Source: Gemmatimonas sp.
GTDB taxonomy: Bacteria > Gemmatimonadota > Gemmatimonadetes > Gemmatimonadales > Gemmatimonadaceae
Direction: 5' to 3'
Length of the DNA: 64,000 nucleotides
NCBI GenBank assembly: GCA_011390805.1
Contig: JAABRT010000007.1
Location: 20,387-84,386 of the forward strand
Every line of letters begins with the position of its first letter. Within the stretch, counting starts at the first letter, position 1. Below are positions 21,642 to 31,754 of the stretch, in pieces. The notes under the pieces are model-generated. The model was not told where the DNA came from and made no database searches. It worked only from the letters and a program-made list of their open reading frames with translations. A program made the position numbers and the translations under genes.

Positions 21642-22097
21642 TTATCGGGCACGTGTGACCACGATGATCGCACCGGCACCCGATGAAGACATGCCAAACT
21701 TCTGGGTGGCGTCGGTGGGCGACAGAAACTCAATGCGCTCAATCTCGGCCGCGCGGATACGGCGCAACATGTCGAAACCGTTCATCATCGTTCCGTCAAT
21801 CATCAGCACGGGCGTGTCGGCCGCACGATTCACGAAGCTCGAACGGCCGCGCGACTGCCGCACCGAAACCTCACCGCGGTCGTTGCCCACCAGCATGTAC
21901 CCGCCGGTGCGCTCCACCACATCGAACGCATCAATCACGTTCCAGTTGGCAATCATGGCGCTGGTCACCACACGGCTCCCCGATGCGCTGCGCTCCGGAC
22001 CAAGCTCCGGAGACGAGTAGCGACTGCCGCAGCCGCTGAGCACGCCGCACAGCAGCGCAGTGGTTAGGAGCGGACGGAACAACGGTGAGCTCGACAT
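21642..22097 (-). CDS. Lipoprotein consisting of a standalone TonB-receptor plug-like domain
   Basis: Lipobox LSGCGS; TPVLMIDGTMMNGFDMLRRIRAAEIERIEFLSPTDATQKFGMSSSGAGAIIVVTRAR; no beta-barrel. Confidence 0.7.
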   Translation of the reverse strand: MSSSPLFRPLLTTALLCGVLSGCGSRYSSPELGPERSASGSRVVTSAMIANWNVIDAFDVVERTGGYMLVGNDRGEVSVRQSRGRSSFVNRAADTPVLMIDGTMMNGFDMLRRIRAAEIERIEFLSPTDATQKFGMSSSGAGAIIVVTRAR

Positions 22098-22244
22098 GGA
22101 AGGTCCTCTGTTGCAGATGACGCCTGACCCCGGCGACGGTCAGATGCTCATACCCTGAAGCCTACCGTTTGGTCGGGGGCGCGGCAACCACCGTTCAGAT
22201 TACCCGGCAACTGCCCCTGCTGGCGCAGCGCCAGACAGTCACGT

Positions 22245-24428
22245 ATGTCTTTGCCCATGACATACACACACCTGTCCCGATTAGTCGCAGTCATCGCTGC
22301 GGTCACTGTCCTCGCGGCCGCATCGGCGGTGCCATTGTGGTCACAGTCTGCCGTAACAGCCGCCCCACAACCGCCAGCAAATGCCACTGCTGCAGCAGTT
22401 GCCTCGTGGATCTCGCTGGCCGCACCGCCCGGCGCAGAGCAGCGAGCCGCGGAGGCCGTGACACGCGCATTTCCCGGCTGGACCTCCGACCGGTGGGGAA
22501 ATGTGATGCGTCGCCTTGGCTCGGGTACACCACGCCGCGTGGTGGCCTGCGCCACCGACGCATCGGCGTATGTGGTGTCTCAGATTACGGATCAAGGATA
22601 CGTGCGCCTGCGTCGCACCGGCGTCGCTCGTCATCCGTTGTGGGATCAGTTTCACGAAGCACAGCGTGTGCAGATTTTTTCGGAAAACGGCACGCATCCG
22701 GCGGTTGTTGCGGTGCCCAATGGACACTTTGCGCGACAGCACATTGCCGACACCACAGCGCTCACCTTCAATGATCTGTGGGTAGACGTTGGCGCTTCAT
22801 CACGTGCGCAGGTCGAATCGATGGGCATCGCGTTCATGGATCCTGTGGCGCTTGACCGACCGGCGTGGTCGTTTGGCGAATACGCAGCGGGGCCGAATGC
22901 TGGTGCCCTGGCCAGTTGTGCGGCAGTGTTTGCAGCCGGTGAAGCGGCGGCGCGGAATGGTGTATCGAGCGGCGAAACGATATTTGTACTCAGTACGCAG
23001 CGCATATTCGGATGGGTAGGACTCTCCACCGCGTTGGTGCAGCTGCCGGCTATCGATGCGCTCTATCTGGCCGACGAAGGGCGCGACGCGCGCGCCACAT
23101 CAACTGTCGCCAGTTCGGCGTTACCACGTGCATTGCGCGCGCTCGCCACGCGCGTCACAGCAGACAGTGTGCACACCTTTGCGCCGGCCGTGCGTTATGT
23201 CGCCTCCGCGGTTGAGACAGTGAGCGCGACAGAAGCAGATGCACTGCTCGATTGGGTCATGCGGGGCGCTGCTGTGCGTGGCGTTGCAAACTTCATCGCA
23301 ATCAATGACACAGCGGCCGCACGCGCACCCATGCATGCGGCCAACACGCAACACGCCGCGCTCGCGCAGTCGTTCATGCAACTGGCCGATTTGCCCGGTG
23401 TGTCGGGACACGAAACGCTCGTACGCGATGCGCTGCTCGACGGCATGCCGCAGTGGGCCCGCAATCGCGCAGTGATTGACAGCGCGGGCAACGTTGTGCT
23501 GGCTACGGGCCCCGAGCACGATGCTCCCGCGAACAATGCCATTGCGTTTGTCGCGCACATGGACGAAGTGGGTTTTGAAGTGGATCGCATTCTTGCCGAT
23601 GGCCAGGTGACACTGCGACGCCTCGGTGGCGTGGTCACCAGTTCGTGGGAAGGCGTACCGGCGCTGCTACATTTCGAGCGCAGTGCAACAGGCCAGACAC
23701 CAGAGCCATTGCGCGGTGTCTTCGTACCGCGCAGTGCGGGACGTGTAAAAACGCCCGACCGGCTGACCGCCTGGTTCGGGTACGACTCGGCACAACTCGT
23801 CGCGCTTGGCGTAACACGCGGACTCGGCATCACCGCCTACAAGCGCGCTGAACGGTTGGCCGGTGCTCGGGTTACGGCACGCGGCACAGACGATCGTGCA
23901 GGCAGCGCGGCGCTGCTGGCCGCCTTGAACGCACTCGATACCACCAAACTCTCGCGCCGTGTGTACTTCGTGTGGACAGTGGCCGAAGAGGTTGGACTGC
24001 TTGGTGCAGCCGCGTTTGGCGACACGCCGCTGGGTAGGAGCGATCCGTTCGCTACGATTGGTCGCACCCTCTCATGCGTCTATTCCGTTGACACCTTTGT
24101 CTCGTCAGATACACCGCTCGAGTCGCCGCACTTCGCTTTCGCACCGCTCGGCGCCGGCCCCGTGTTGCGCGCGCTTGATGATTCCAACATCGTGCCGCGT
24201 CGCGAGCGCACGCGCTTGCTGGAACTCGCCAGACGCGCGGGTATTCCTCTCCAGGTGGGCACCACGCAAGGCGGTACTGACGGTGGAGCAATCTCGCCGT
24301 GGGGACCGTTCAACATCGGGTTGAGCTGGCCGGGGCGCTATTCGCATGGGCCCGCCGAGATTCTGGACCTCAACGATGTTCACGCGTTGGCAAGACTTAT
24401 CCGTGTGGTAGCTGAGGAGCGGCCGTAA
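22245..24428 (+). CDS. Exported M20/M28/M42-like zinc peptidase
   Basis: Signal peptide; NAIAFVAHMDEVGFEVDRI, GTDDRAGSAALLAALN, WTVAEEVGLLGA, TTQGGTDGGAIS metal/active-site motifs. Confidence 0.8.
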   Translation: MSLPMTYTHLSRLVAVIAAVTVLAAASAVPLWSQSAVTAAPQPPANATAAAVASWISLAAPPGAEQRAAEAVTRAFPGWTSDRWGNVMRRLGSGTPRRVVACATDASAYVVSQITDQGYVRLRRTGVARHPLWDQFHEAQRVQIFSENGTHPAVVAVPNGHFARQHIADTTALTFNDLWVDVGASSRAQVESMGIAFMDPVALDRPAWSFGEYAAGPNAGALASCAAVFAAGEAAARNGVSSGETIFVLSTQRIFGWVGLSTALVQLPAIDALYLADEGRDARATSTVASSALPRALRALATRVTADSVHTFAPAVRYVASAVETVSATEADALLDWVMRGAAVRGVANFIAINDTAAARAPMHAANTQHAALAQSFMQLADLPGVSGHETLVRDALLDGMPQWARNRAVIDSAGNVVLATGPEHDAPANNAIAFVAHMDEVGFEVDRILADGQVTLRRLGGVVTSSWEGVPALLHFERSATGQTPEPLRGVFVPRSAGRVKTPDRLTAWFGYDSAQLVALGVTRGLGITAYKRAERLAGARVTARGTDDRAGSAALLAALNALDTTKLSRRVYFVWTVAEEVGLLGAAAFGDTPLGRSDPFATIGRTLSCVYSVDTFVSSDTPLESPHFAFAPLGAGPVLRALDDSNIVPRRERTRLLELARRAGIPLQVGTTQGGTDGGAISPWGPFNIGLSWPGRYSHGPAEILDLNDVHALARLIRVVAEERP

Positions 24429-25331
24429 ATGCAGCGCACGATAGACCAGACAATTGGCAACACACCGCTTGTGCGGTTGCAACGCCTTCCCGACCCCGCA
24501 ACTGCGGCAACCGGCACGGTGATTCTGGGCAAACTCGAGGGCAACAATCCAGGCGGTTCGGTGAAAGACCGGCCGGTGCTGTCGATGATTCGCGGCGCCG
24601 AAGCGCGCGGCGAGATCAAGCCCGGTGATCGTCTCATTGAAGCCACCAGTGGTAACACCGGTATTGCACTGGCCATGATTGCCGCCATGACGGGCTATCG
24701 CATGACGCTCATCATGCCCGACAATCTGAGCGCCGAACGTCGTGCATCGATGACGGCGTACGGCGCCGAGCTGATTCTCACGCCTGCGTCCAAGGGTGGC
24801 ATGGAGTACGCGCGTGATCTAGCCGCGGAAATGCAAGCACGCGGTGAGGGACGGGTGCTCGATCAGTTTGCCAATCCTGACAATCCACGCGCGCACTACG
24901 AAACGACGGGACCGGAAATCTGGAATGATACGGGCGGTGGCATCACGCACTTTGTAAGTGCAATGGGCACCACGGGCACGATCATGGGCGCTGGTCGGTA
25001 TTTGCGCGAGCGCAATCCTGACATCGTCATTGTCGGCGCGCAGCCATCTGAGGGCTCGCAGATCGCGGGTATCCGGAAGTGGTCGCCAGCGTATCAGCCG
25101 CGCATTTACAATGCGACCGGTGTTGATCGCATTGAGCAGGTATCGCAGGCCGACGCGGAAAACATGGCGCGTCGCATGGCCGCTGAGGAGGGGATTTTTT
25201 GCGGGCCGTCAGCGGCGGGCGCGTGCGTGATTGCGCTGCGTGTGGCGGCGGAGGTGGCTAACGCTACCGTAGTGTTTATTGTGTGCGACCGTGGGGATCG
25301 GTATTTGAGTACGGGGTTGTTTCCCGCGTAA
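24429..25331 (+). CDS. cysM: Cysteine synthase B (O-acetylserine sulfhydrylase)
   Basis: LEGNNPGGSVKDRPVLSMI, EATSGNTGIALAM, SAMGTTGTIMGAGRYLRE, EEGIFCGPSAAGA. Confidence 0.93.
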   Translation: MQRTIDQTIGNTPLVRLQRLPDPATAATGTVILGKLEGNNPGGSVKDRPVLSMIRGAEARGEIKPGDRLIEATSGNTGIALAMIAAMTGYRMTLIMPDNLSAERRASMTAYGAELILTPASKGGMEYARDLAAEMQARGEGRVLDQFANPDNPRAHYETTGPEIWNDTGGGITHFVSAMGTTGTIMGAGRYLRERNPDIVIVGAQPSEGSQIAGIRKWSPAYQPRIYNATGVDRIEQVSQADAENMARRMAAEEGIFCGPSAAGACVIALRVAAEVANATVVFIVCDRGDRYLSTGLFPA

Positions 25332-25377
25332 CTCGTGTGGCGGTTGTGCGTATTCGAGATCCTCAGGGCACCGGTGG

Positions 25378-25590
25378 TGCTCTGTTCGTCGTGCGAAGGC
25401 ATCGAAGCCACAACGCCGTGAAGCCTCACGGCACGGTCTCGCCGGAAAGACGAATCTGAACTGCCCGTACCCCAACCCAAACGCTCAACCGAAAACGCTG
25501 TTGCAGTGCTGATTCGGTCTTACGGCCACAAAGTGCCCTGAGGCCTTACGGCCTTAAAGCCTCGCCATTTTCGTAAGCCGAACAGAGCAC
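25378..25590. repeat. Large imperfect inverted repeat (arms about 88 nt, loop about 37 nt)
   Basis: GTGCTCTGTTCG (25378-25389) is the exact reverse complement of CGAACAGAGCAC (25579-25590); arms align inward without gaps at about 70% identity by hand. Confidence 0.8.
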
Positions 25591-25634
25591 AAACGCGTGC
25601 CGTGCGTCTGCCAACACATCAGCCCACAGCCGAG

Positions 25635-25985
25635 CTACCGCCCCAACCGCAGCCACGCCTCATACGCAATCATCGCATTGAGGATCATCAACACCAACGC
25701 CGGCATGGTCAGCAGCACACTATCCCGCATACGCAGCCGCACGCCAAGGCCCAGCAGCATCAGCAACGCCAATCCCGCCGCCGAAAAACACAACAGCGGC
25801 AGATACAGAAAGCCGAGCAGCAACCCTGCTCCACCCAGCAGTTCGAGCACGCCAGTGAGCACACGGAACCTGGCCAACCCGAAGCGCTCAAACTCTTCCA
25901 CCATCGCGTTGCTGAACACCACGCTCGCCCCGTACACCAGAAACGCGACACCTGAAAGCGCGGTGAGCTCTGTAAAGAGAGTCAT
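25635..25985 (-). CDS. DoxX-like membrane protein
   Basis: 116 aa four-helix pattern with ERFGLARFRVLTGVLELLGGAGLLLGF. Confidence 0.65.
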   Translation of the reverse strand: MTLFTELTALSGVAFLVYGASVVFSNAMVEEFERFGLARFRVLTGVLELLGGAGLLLGFLYLPLLCFSAAGLALLMLLGLGVRLRMRDSVLLTMPALVLMILNAMIAYEAWLRLGR

Positions 25986-26333
25986 CTACGCAACAGCACT
26001 GCGGGACGCGTAGGCGACATACAGCGACAGTAGCAACAGCACAAACGACGGCACATACTTGACCATCGGATGCCGCACTTTGAAATGAAAGTACTGTGCG
26101 CACACCATGAAGAAGGTCATGACCGCCGCGGCCGGAAACACCAGCCCCTCGTACCACAAGCCTGCCAACAGCAGCGCCGACGCCGAAATCTTCGTTGCCC
26201 CCACCAGGTTGCGTACCACGTCGGACAGTGCGTACTCCTTGAACTCCCGCTCCACATTCGGGAGGCGCACCACCCATACAAAAATGACGGATACCGCAAT
26301 AATGACCTGAGCGACTGCAACGATGGTTTCCAT
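25986..26333 (-). CDS. DoxX-like membrane protein
   Basis: METIVAVAQVIIAVSVIFVWVVRLPNVEREFKEYALSDVVRNLVGATKISASALLLAGLWYEGLVFPAAAVMTFFMVCAQYFHF; ATG at 26333. Confidence 0.65.
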   Translation of the reverse strand: METIVAVAQVIIAVSVIFVWVVRLPNVEREFKEYALSDVVRNLVGATKISASALLLAGLWYEGLVFPAAAVMTFFMVCAQYFHFKVRHPMVKYVPSFVLLLLSLYVAYASRSAVA

Positions 26334-26431
26334 CAGCTTGCCTCCTGAGTTGCGTGTGTAGTGCGACCGGCGCGAGTCCGGACTCAGGTAGGTAAGTGCA
26401 TAAACCTTACGTTTCGTGCCGACAGCGCATG

Positions 26432-28138
26432 TCAAATGCCCTTTTTTGACTCCTTCGCCCACGAATCACGCAGACTCACAATGCGATTAAACACCAGCTT
26501 CTCAGGCGTGCTGTCTTCCGGCTCACTCATGAAATAGCCGGTGCGCTCAAACTGGTACCGGCTGCCAATCGGATCCGACGCAACGCTCGGCTCAATCTTC
26601 GCATTGGGAATCACCACGAGTGACGTGGGATTGAGCGTGCTCAGAAAGTCTTCGCCCTCCGGTACGTCGTCAGGATCGGGCTGCGTAAACAACCGGTCGT
26701 ACAAACGCACTTCGCAATCAAGCGCGTGCTGCGCACTCACCCAATGGATTGTGCCCTGCACTTTGCGTCCGTCAGGCGCGTTGCCACTGCGCGTTTCAGG
26801 ATCGTAGGTGCAGTGCAACTCCGTCACATTGCCATCTGCGTCCTTAATGACGTCGGTGCACGTGATGAAGTACGCAAAGCGCAAGCGCACTTCGCGCCCT
26901 GGCGACAGGCGATAAAACTTCTTGGGCGGATCTTCCATGAAGTCGTCGCGATCAACCCACAGCTCGCGCGAGAACGGGACCTCACGCGTGCCCGTCTTGG
27001 GCACATCGTGCGGATAGTTCTGCCCCTCCAGCATGTCGACCTGGCCTTCGGGGTAGTTGGTAATCACCACCTTGAGCGGGTTGAGCACGCACAGCACACG
27101 CGGTACTTCCATGTTGAGATCATTGCGCACCGTGTGTTCAAACGATGCGATCTCAACACGTGCGTCTTTGCGCGCTACGCCGATTGTATCGGCAAACGCA
27201 CGGATTGCTTCGGGACGCACACCACGACGGCGCAAACCGGCAATGGTGGGCATACGGGGATCATCCCAGCCGTTCACGTGCCCTTCGTTCACCAGACGCA
27301 GCAGCTTTCGTTTGCTGAGCACGGTGTAGTCGAGTTCAAGTCTCGCAAACTCAATCTGCGTGGGCGGATTGTTGTAACCCGCAGCTTCCACCAGCCAGTC
27401 GTAGATATCGCGGCTGTCCTTGAACTCGAGCGTGCACAGCGAACGCGTGATGCCTTCTATGGCATCACTCAGTCCGTGTGCAAAATCATACAGCGGATAA
27501 ATCTTCCACTCGGTGCCGCGACGATAATGATGCGCGTCGCGACGAATGCGCATGAGCAGCGGATCGCGCATTATCATATTGGGGTGCGCCAGATCGATCT
27601 TGGCGCGCAGCACATGTGCACCGTCGGCAAACTCGCCGGCTTTCATGCGGCGCAGCAGATCAAGATTCTCCTCGGGCGACCGATCACGATACGGACCCGG
27701 AATACCGGGTGTAGTTACCGTGCCGCGGTTGGTGCGAATCTCTTCTTCGGACTGCGAGTCAACGTACGCTTTGCCCTGCTCCACCAGCCGTTCGGCGATC
27801 TCGTACAGCTTTTCGAAATAATCGGACGCGAAGTACTCACCGTCCCAGTCAAAGCCCAACCAGCGGATATCCCGCTTGATGGCCTCCACATATTTCATGT
27901 CTTCGGTAAGCGGGTTCGTATCGTCGAAACGCAGATTGCACGTGCCACCAAACTCGCGCGCAATGCCAAAGTTGAGACAAATCGACTTGGCGTGCCCCAT
28001 GTGCAGAAACCCGTTCGGTTCCGGCGGGAAGCGCGTGGCCGGCGCCCGGCCAAAGCGGCCGGTCGCGATGTCATCAATCACCAGTTCGCGAATGAAGTCG
28101 CGGCGTGGTGCGGTATCGTTGGGATTGGTATCAGACAC
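26432..28138 (-). CDS. glnS: Glutaminyl-tRNA synthetase
   Basis: RFPPEPNGFLHMGHAKSICLNFGIA, LRFDDTNPLTED, VLSKRKLLRLVNEGHVNGWDDPRMPTIAGLRRRG; GTG start. Confidence 0.97.
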   Translation of the reverse strand: MSDTNPNDTAPRRDFIRELVIDDIATGRFGRAPATRFPPEPNGFLHMGHAKSICLNFGIAREFGGTCNLRFDDTNPLTEDMKYVEAIKRDIRWLGFDWDGEYFASDYFEKLYEIAERLVEQGKAYVDSQSEEEIRTNRGTVTTPGIPGPYRDRSPEENLDLLRRMKAGEFADGAHVLRAKIDLAHPNMIMRDPLLMRIRRDAHHYRRGTEWKIYPLYDFAHGLSDAIEGITRSLCTLEFKDSRDIYDWLVEAAGYNNPPTQIEFARLELDYTVLSKRKLLRLVNEGHVNGWDDPRMPTIAGLRRRGVRPEAIRAFADTIGVARKDARVEIASFEHTVRNDLNMEVPRVLCVLNPLKVVITNYPEGQVDMLEGQNYPHDVPKTGTREVPFSRELWVDRDDFMEDPPKKFYRLSPGREVRLRFAYFITCTDVIKDADGNVTELHCTYDPETRSGNAPDGRKVQGTIHWVSAQHALDCEVRLYDRLFTQPDPDDVPEGEDFLSTLNPTSLVVIPNAKIEPSVASDPIGSRYQFERTGYFMSEPEDSTPEKLVFNRIVSLRDSWAKESKKGI

Positions 28139-28232
28139 GGGAATCGGGACCGAGAATCAGAACCGGTAATCAGACGCGAATAACGGTGGTGTACGAGGGA
28201 CAATCTGGTAATCTACTGCTCCGCCAACTTCC

Positions 28233-30593
28233 CTACACAATGCGCGCCGACCGCAGTCGCAGCGAGTTGGTTACCACACTCACCGAACTGAACGCCATGG
28301 CGGCGCTGGCGAGAATGGGGCTCAGCAACAGCCCTGTGGCCGGATACAACACACCCGCCGCAATCGGAATGCCAATCACGTTGTAAATAAAGGCCCAGAA
28401 CAGATTCTGCTTCATGGTGCGCATCGTGCGACGTGACAGCGCCACAGCGTGCGCAGCACTCTGCAAGTCGCCTCGCATGAGCACAATGTCGGCCGCTTCC
28501 ACGGCGATATCCGTGCCCGTTCCAATGCCAATACCAACGTCGGCCTGCGCAATGGCCGGACCATCGTTAATGCCATCACCCACCATGGCCACCACCTTGC
28601 CCTCACCCTGAAGGCGCACAATCTCGGCCACCTTGCCCGCCGGCATTACCCCGGCCACAACACGATCAATTCCCGCCTCCCGCGCGATGGCCTGGGCCGT
28701 ACGCTCATTGTCTCCGGTGAGCATCACGACCTCCAGCCCCATTTCATGGAAGCGCGCAATGGCCTGTCGAGAGGTGTCCTTGATGGGATCTGCTACAGCT
28801 ATGAGTCCGGACAGTGCGCCGTCCACGGCAATGAACATTGGCGTTCGACCGTTGTCAGCCAGCTGCTGCGCTGCCTCCTGCAGCGATGCAACATCAACCG
28901 CCCAATCACTCATAAACGCGGCGTTGCCCACGGCCACACCAGCGCCGTCCACCACCCCCTGCGCCCCCCGTCCGCTCACAGCCTCAAACCCCTCGGGGGT
29001 GACGAGTGACAGCTCACGTGTTTTTGCCTCGCGCACTACCGCCTCGGCCAGCGGATGCTCACTCGACGTTTCGAGCGATGCGACAAGCCGCAGCAGCCCA
29101 TTTTCATTGTCTGCGTAGCCACCCACGGCCGTGAAGTCGGTGACCGTGGGCCGTCCTTCAGTGACCGTACCGGTTTTGTCGAGCACCATGGTGGTAATGC
29201 CACCCGCCTGCTGCAGCGCGCCGCCCCCCTTGATGAGCACGCCCAGCTCAGCGCCTTTGCCCGTCGCCACCATCACCGCCGTCGGTACGGCCAGCCCCAT
29301 GGCGCACGGGCAGGCAATAATCAGCACCGCCACCGCGGCCGCGAATCCGCGCACCGCCGGAGCCTGATCAGCCATCACAAACCACACCACAAACGTGGCA
29401 ATGGCCAGCGACATGACAATCGGTACAAACACTCCGCTGATCTGATCGGCCAACCGTTGAATGGGCGCACGACTGCCCTGTGCATCACGCATAAGGCGCA
29501 CGATCTGTGCGAGCATGCTGTGCTGGCCGAGCGTGGTGGCAGTGAAGCGAAAGGCACCGGTGCGATTGATCGTACCACCAATCACGCGATCACCCACTCG
29601 CTTGGTTACTGGAAGTGACTCACCGGTGAGCATCGACTCGTCTACAGCGCTTTCACCCTGCGTCACATCGCCGTCTACCGGAATGCGTTCGCCCGGACGC
29701 ACGATCACGGTCTCACCTGCTTCGAGCGTGTCAACGGGCGCGTCCACCTCTTCGCCAAATCGCAGCACACGCGCCGTCTTGGGCTGCAACTGCACCAGAG
29801 CACGCAGTGCGCTTGACGTCTGTTTCTTGGCACGCGCCTCGAACATGTTGCCGGTAAGAATGAGCGCAATGATAATGATCACCGCCTCGTAGTACACATC
29901 CGGCGCGAGTCCACGTGACACAAAAAACTGCGGGGCGAGCGTGGCAATGAGTGAATACACAAACGCCGCACCGGTGCCTACTGCGACGAGGGTATTCATG
30001 TCGGCCGCATGATGACGGAATGCCGCCCAGGCACGTGTATAGAAGTGGCGACCGGCCCACAGCATCACGAACAGCGTGGCCACAAGCAATGCGCCCGTGA
30101 GCACGACCGGCGGTACATCGTAGAGCCACGGCATCACGGAGCGCAACGGCGGATCGAGCACACGCATGGACCACTGCATGAACGGATCGCCGCCTACGCT
30201 GTGTGCATGTGAGGCCCCACCCGCGGCGGGCATGGCCAGCATGCTCATGAGCGGCATGGAGACGATCATCGCAATAATGCCAATCACGCCGCTGACAATC
30301 GCCTTGCGCTTGAACTCATGATACTCCGCATCCTGCGCACGGTCGCGCGCCTCCTGCTCGTCAAATGCGGTCTGATCAGGATTGGACAGCTCGGCGCCAT
30401 AGCCGGTATCGCGAATCACATCCACCAATGCTTCCGGCGTCACGGTATCCGGATCAAAGGTGATCGTGGCGCTCTTCATCATGAGATTGACGCTCGCGTC
30501 TTCAACACCCGTCTGCTTTTGCAGTGTGCGCTGTACACGCGACTGGCAGGCAGCGCAGGTCATGCCGCTCACGGGAATGCGAATAGTGCTCAT
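28233..30593 (-). CDS. copA: Copper-type heavy-metal P1B ATPase
   Basis: [65 protein letters not shown]. Confidence 0.93.
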   Translation of the reverse strand: MSTIRIPVSGMTCAACQSRVQRTLQKQTGVEDASVNLMMKSATITFDPDTVTPEALVDVIRDTGYGAELSNPDQTAFDEQEARDRAQDAEYHEFKRKAIVSGVIGIIAMIVSMPLMSMLAMPAAGGASHAHSVGGDPFMQWSMRVLDPPLRSVMPWLYDVPPVVLTGALLVATLFVMLWAGRHFYTRAWAAFRHHAADMNTLVAVGTGAAFVYSLIATLAPQFFVSRGLAPDVYYEAVIIIIALILTGNMFEARAKKQTSSALRALVQLQPKTARVLRFGEEVDAPVDTLEAGETVIVRPGERIPVDGDVTQGESAVDESMLTGESLPVTKRVGDRVIGGTINRTGAFRFTATTLGQHSMLAQIVRLMRDAQGSRAPIQRLADQISGVFVPIVMSLAIATFVVWFVMADQAPAVRGFAAAVAVLIIACPCAMGLAVPTAVMVATGKGAELGVLIKGGGALQQAGGITTMVLDKTGTVTEGRPTVTDFTAVGGYADNENGLLRLVASLETSSEHPLAEAVVREAKTRELSLVTPEGFEAVSGRGAQGVVDGAGVAVGNAAFMSDWAVDVASLQEAAQQLADNGRTPMFIAVDGALSGLIAVADPIKDTSRQAIARFHEMGLEVVMLTGDNERTAQAIAREAGIDRVVAGVMPAGKVAEIVRLQGEGKVVAMVGDGINDGPAIAQADVGIGIGTGTDIAVEAADIVLMRGDLQSAAHAVALSRRTMRTMKQNLFWAFIYNVIGIPIAAGVLYPATGLLLSPILASAAMAFSSVSVVTNSLRLRSARIV

Positions 30594-30603
30594 CGTGGCA
30601 TCC

Positions 30604-31086
30604 TCACGCGTCAGCAATGATGGCGCCGCGCAGCATGCTCATGCCGCACATGAACTCGTAGCGACCGGCTGAGGGCGGCGTGATCTCGATCGTGGTGGTC
30701 TGGCCGGTAGGCAGGTATCGCTTGATGCCGAAGTCCGGCAGCACCACTTCTTCAGAACACCCTGACGTGTCGCGCCGGTCAAAGTGCAGCTGCACCGGCT
30801 CTCCGGCTTTCACCCGGATGAGGGCGGGCTTGTAGCCGCCGTCCACCACGATCGTCACCTGCGCCAGACCAGCAGCGGGCCCACCGCTGTCGGTCCCAGC
30901 GCCGTCCGAGCCGGCCGCCTGCCCACGCAACTCACCAGGTACTCCAGTCGCTGCAACAGCCGCTGTAACAGCCGAGGTGGCCGAAGCCACGCTCCGCCCT
31001 GCGAAAAAGAAATACCAGTTCACCCACGCTATGGCGCTGATGCCACCGGCAATGACCAACCACTCCGCCGTCGATAGTTCGGACAT
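30604..31086 (-). CDS. Membrane-anchored cupredoxin-domain protein
   Basis: N-terminal [78 protein letters not shown]. Confidence 0.85.
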   Translation of the reverse strand: MSELSTAEWLVIAGGISAIAWVNWYFFFAGRSVASATSAVTAAVAATGVPGELRGQAAGSDGAGTDSGGPAAGLAQVTIVVDGGYKPALIRVKAGEPVQLHFDRRDTSGCSEEVVLPDFGIKRYLPTGQTTTIEITPPSAGRYEFMCGMSMLRGAIIADA

Positions 31087-31113
31087 CTGAAAACCAGTAA
31101 GAGGAGAGTGATA

Positions 31114-31141
31114 GTTATATACCCCCTCCCCCTATTGTCAA
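31114..31141 (-). promoter_or_regulatory. Candidate sigma70-type promoter of the cupredoxin-copA pair with G-tract spacer
   Basis: Minus strand TTGACA-N16(atagggggagggggta)-TATAAC just upstream of the cupredoxin ATG. Confidence 0.45.
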
Positions 31142-31189
31142 ATGCCCAGCGCCGAGCTCAACGGCGCGCCCAGCGTCCCCTATCAGCGA

Positions 31190-31621
31190 CTACACCGGAC
31201 TCAGCGGCTTGCCCTCATGATCGGAAATCAGCACCCACACCGTGCGCGTGCGCTTGGAAAAAAAGAGCCGCACCGTCACGTCCCGAGGCGACTGCTTGAA
31301 GGCAAAGTGAAAGGTGAACGAGGTATCCAGCATCTCGCGGATCACCCCTTCCTTGAAGCGGCCGTAGAACTCCTGCACACGGGTGCACGGCGCGACTTCG
31401 GTGAAGAACTGCTTGCCAATCGCGTCTTCCGGAGCCAGTGAAGCCAGACGCGATTCCACCGCGTTGTACTTGAGAATGCGCCCGGTGCGATCGAGCTGAA
31501 TCACACCGTAGGGCAAGCCATCGAGCTCGCCCGGCGACATGGCGTCAACAATCTCAAGGACGTCGTCAACTTTTGGAGCGGGACTGGGTGGTCCGCTGGA
31601 TTGGCCGTTGGGATCAGTCAT
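31190..31621 (-). CDS. pyp: Photoactive yellow protein (PYP, xanthopsin) homologue, PAS fold
   Basis: LDGLPYGVIQLDRTGRILKYNAVESRLASLAPEDAIGKQFFTEVAPCTRVQEFYGRFKEGVIREMLDTSFTFHF aligns without gaps to remembered Halorhodospira halophila PYP; equivalents of Tyr42, Glu46, Cys69 present. Confidence 0.88.
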   Translation of the reverse strand: MTDPNGQSSGPPSPAPKVDDVLEIVDAMSPGELDGLPYGVIQLDRTGRILKYNAVESRLASLAPEDAIGKQFFTEVAPCTRVQEFYGRFKEGVIREMLDTSFTFHFAFKQSPRDVTVRLFFSKRTRTVWVLISDHEGKPLSPV

Positions 31622-31647
31622 GGCCGAATAATATGACGCGGCAACGC

Positions 31648-31664
31648 CACTGTGCCGTACAGTG
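31648..31664. promoter_or_regulatory. Candidate operator dyad between pyp and dnaE2
   Basis: CACTGT-gccgt-ACAGTG, perfect 6+6 inverted repeat in the divergent intergenic region. Confidence 0.35.
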
Positions 31665-31754
31665 CACTACGAAATGCGGCGGCGGCTCATCGGGGGGCGG
31701 CGATGGACACCATATTTCGGCTTTTATTCGGTTCGCTGCTATATTCCACCTCCC

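Noticed and set aside
26726-28183. 485-aa ORF antisense to glnS
   Set aside because: Exact shadow of the glnS reading frame; composition rich in His/Arg/Val typical of antisense frames in high-GC DNA; no recognisable motif.
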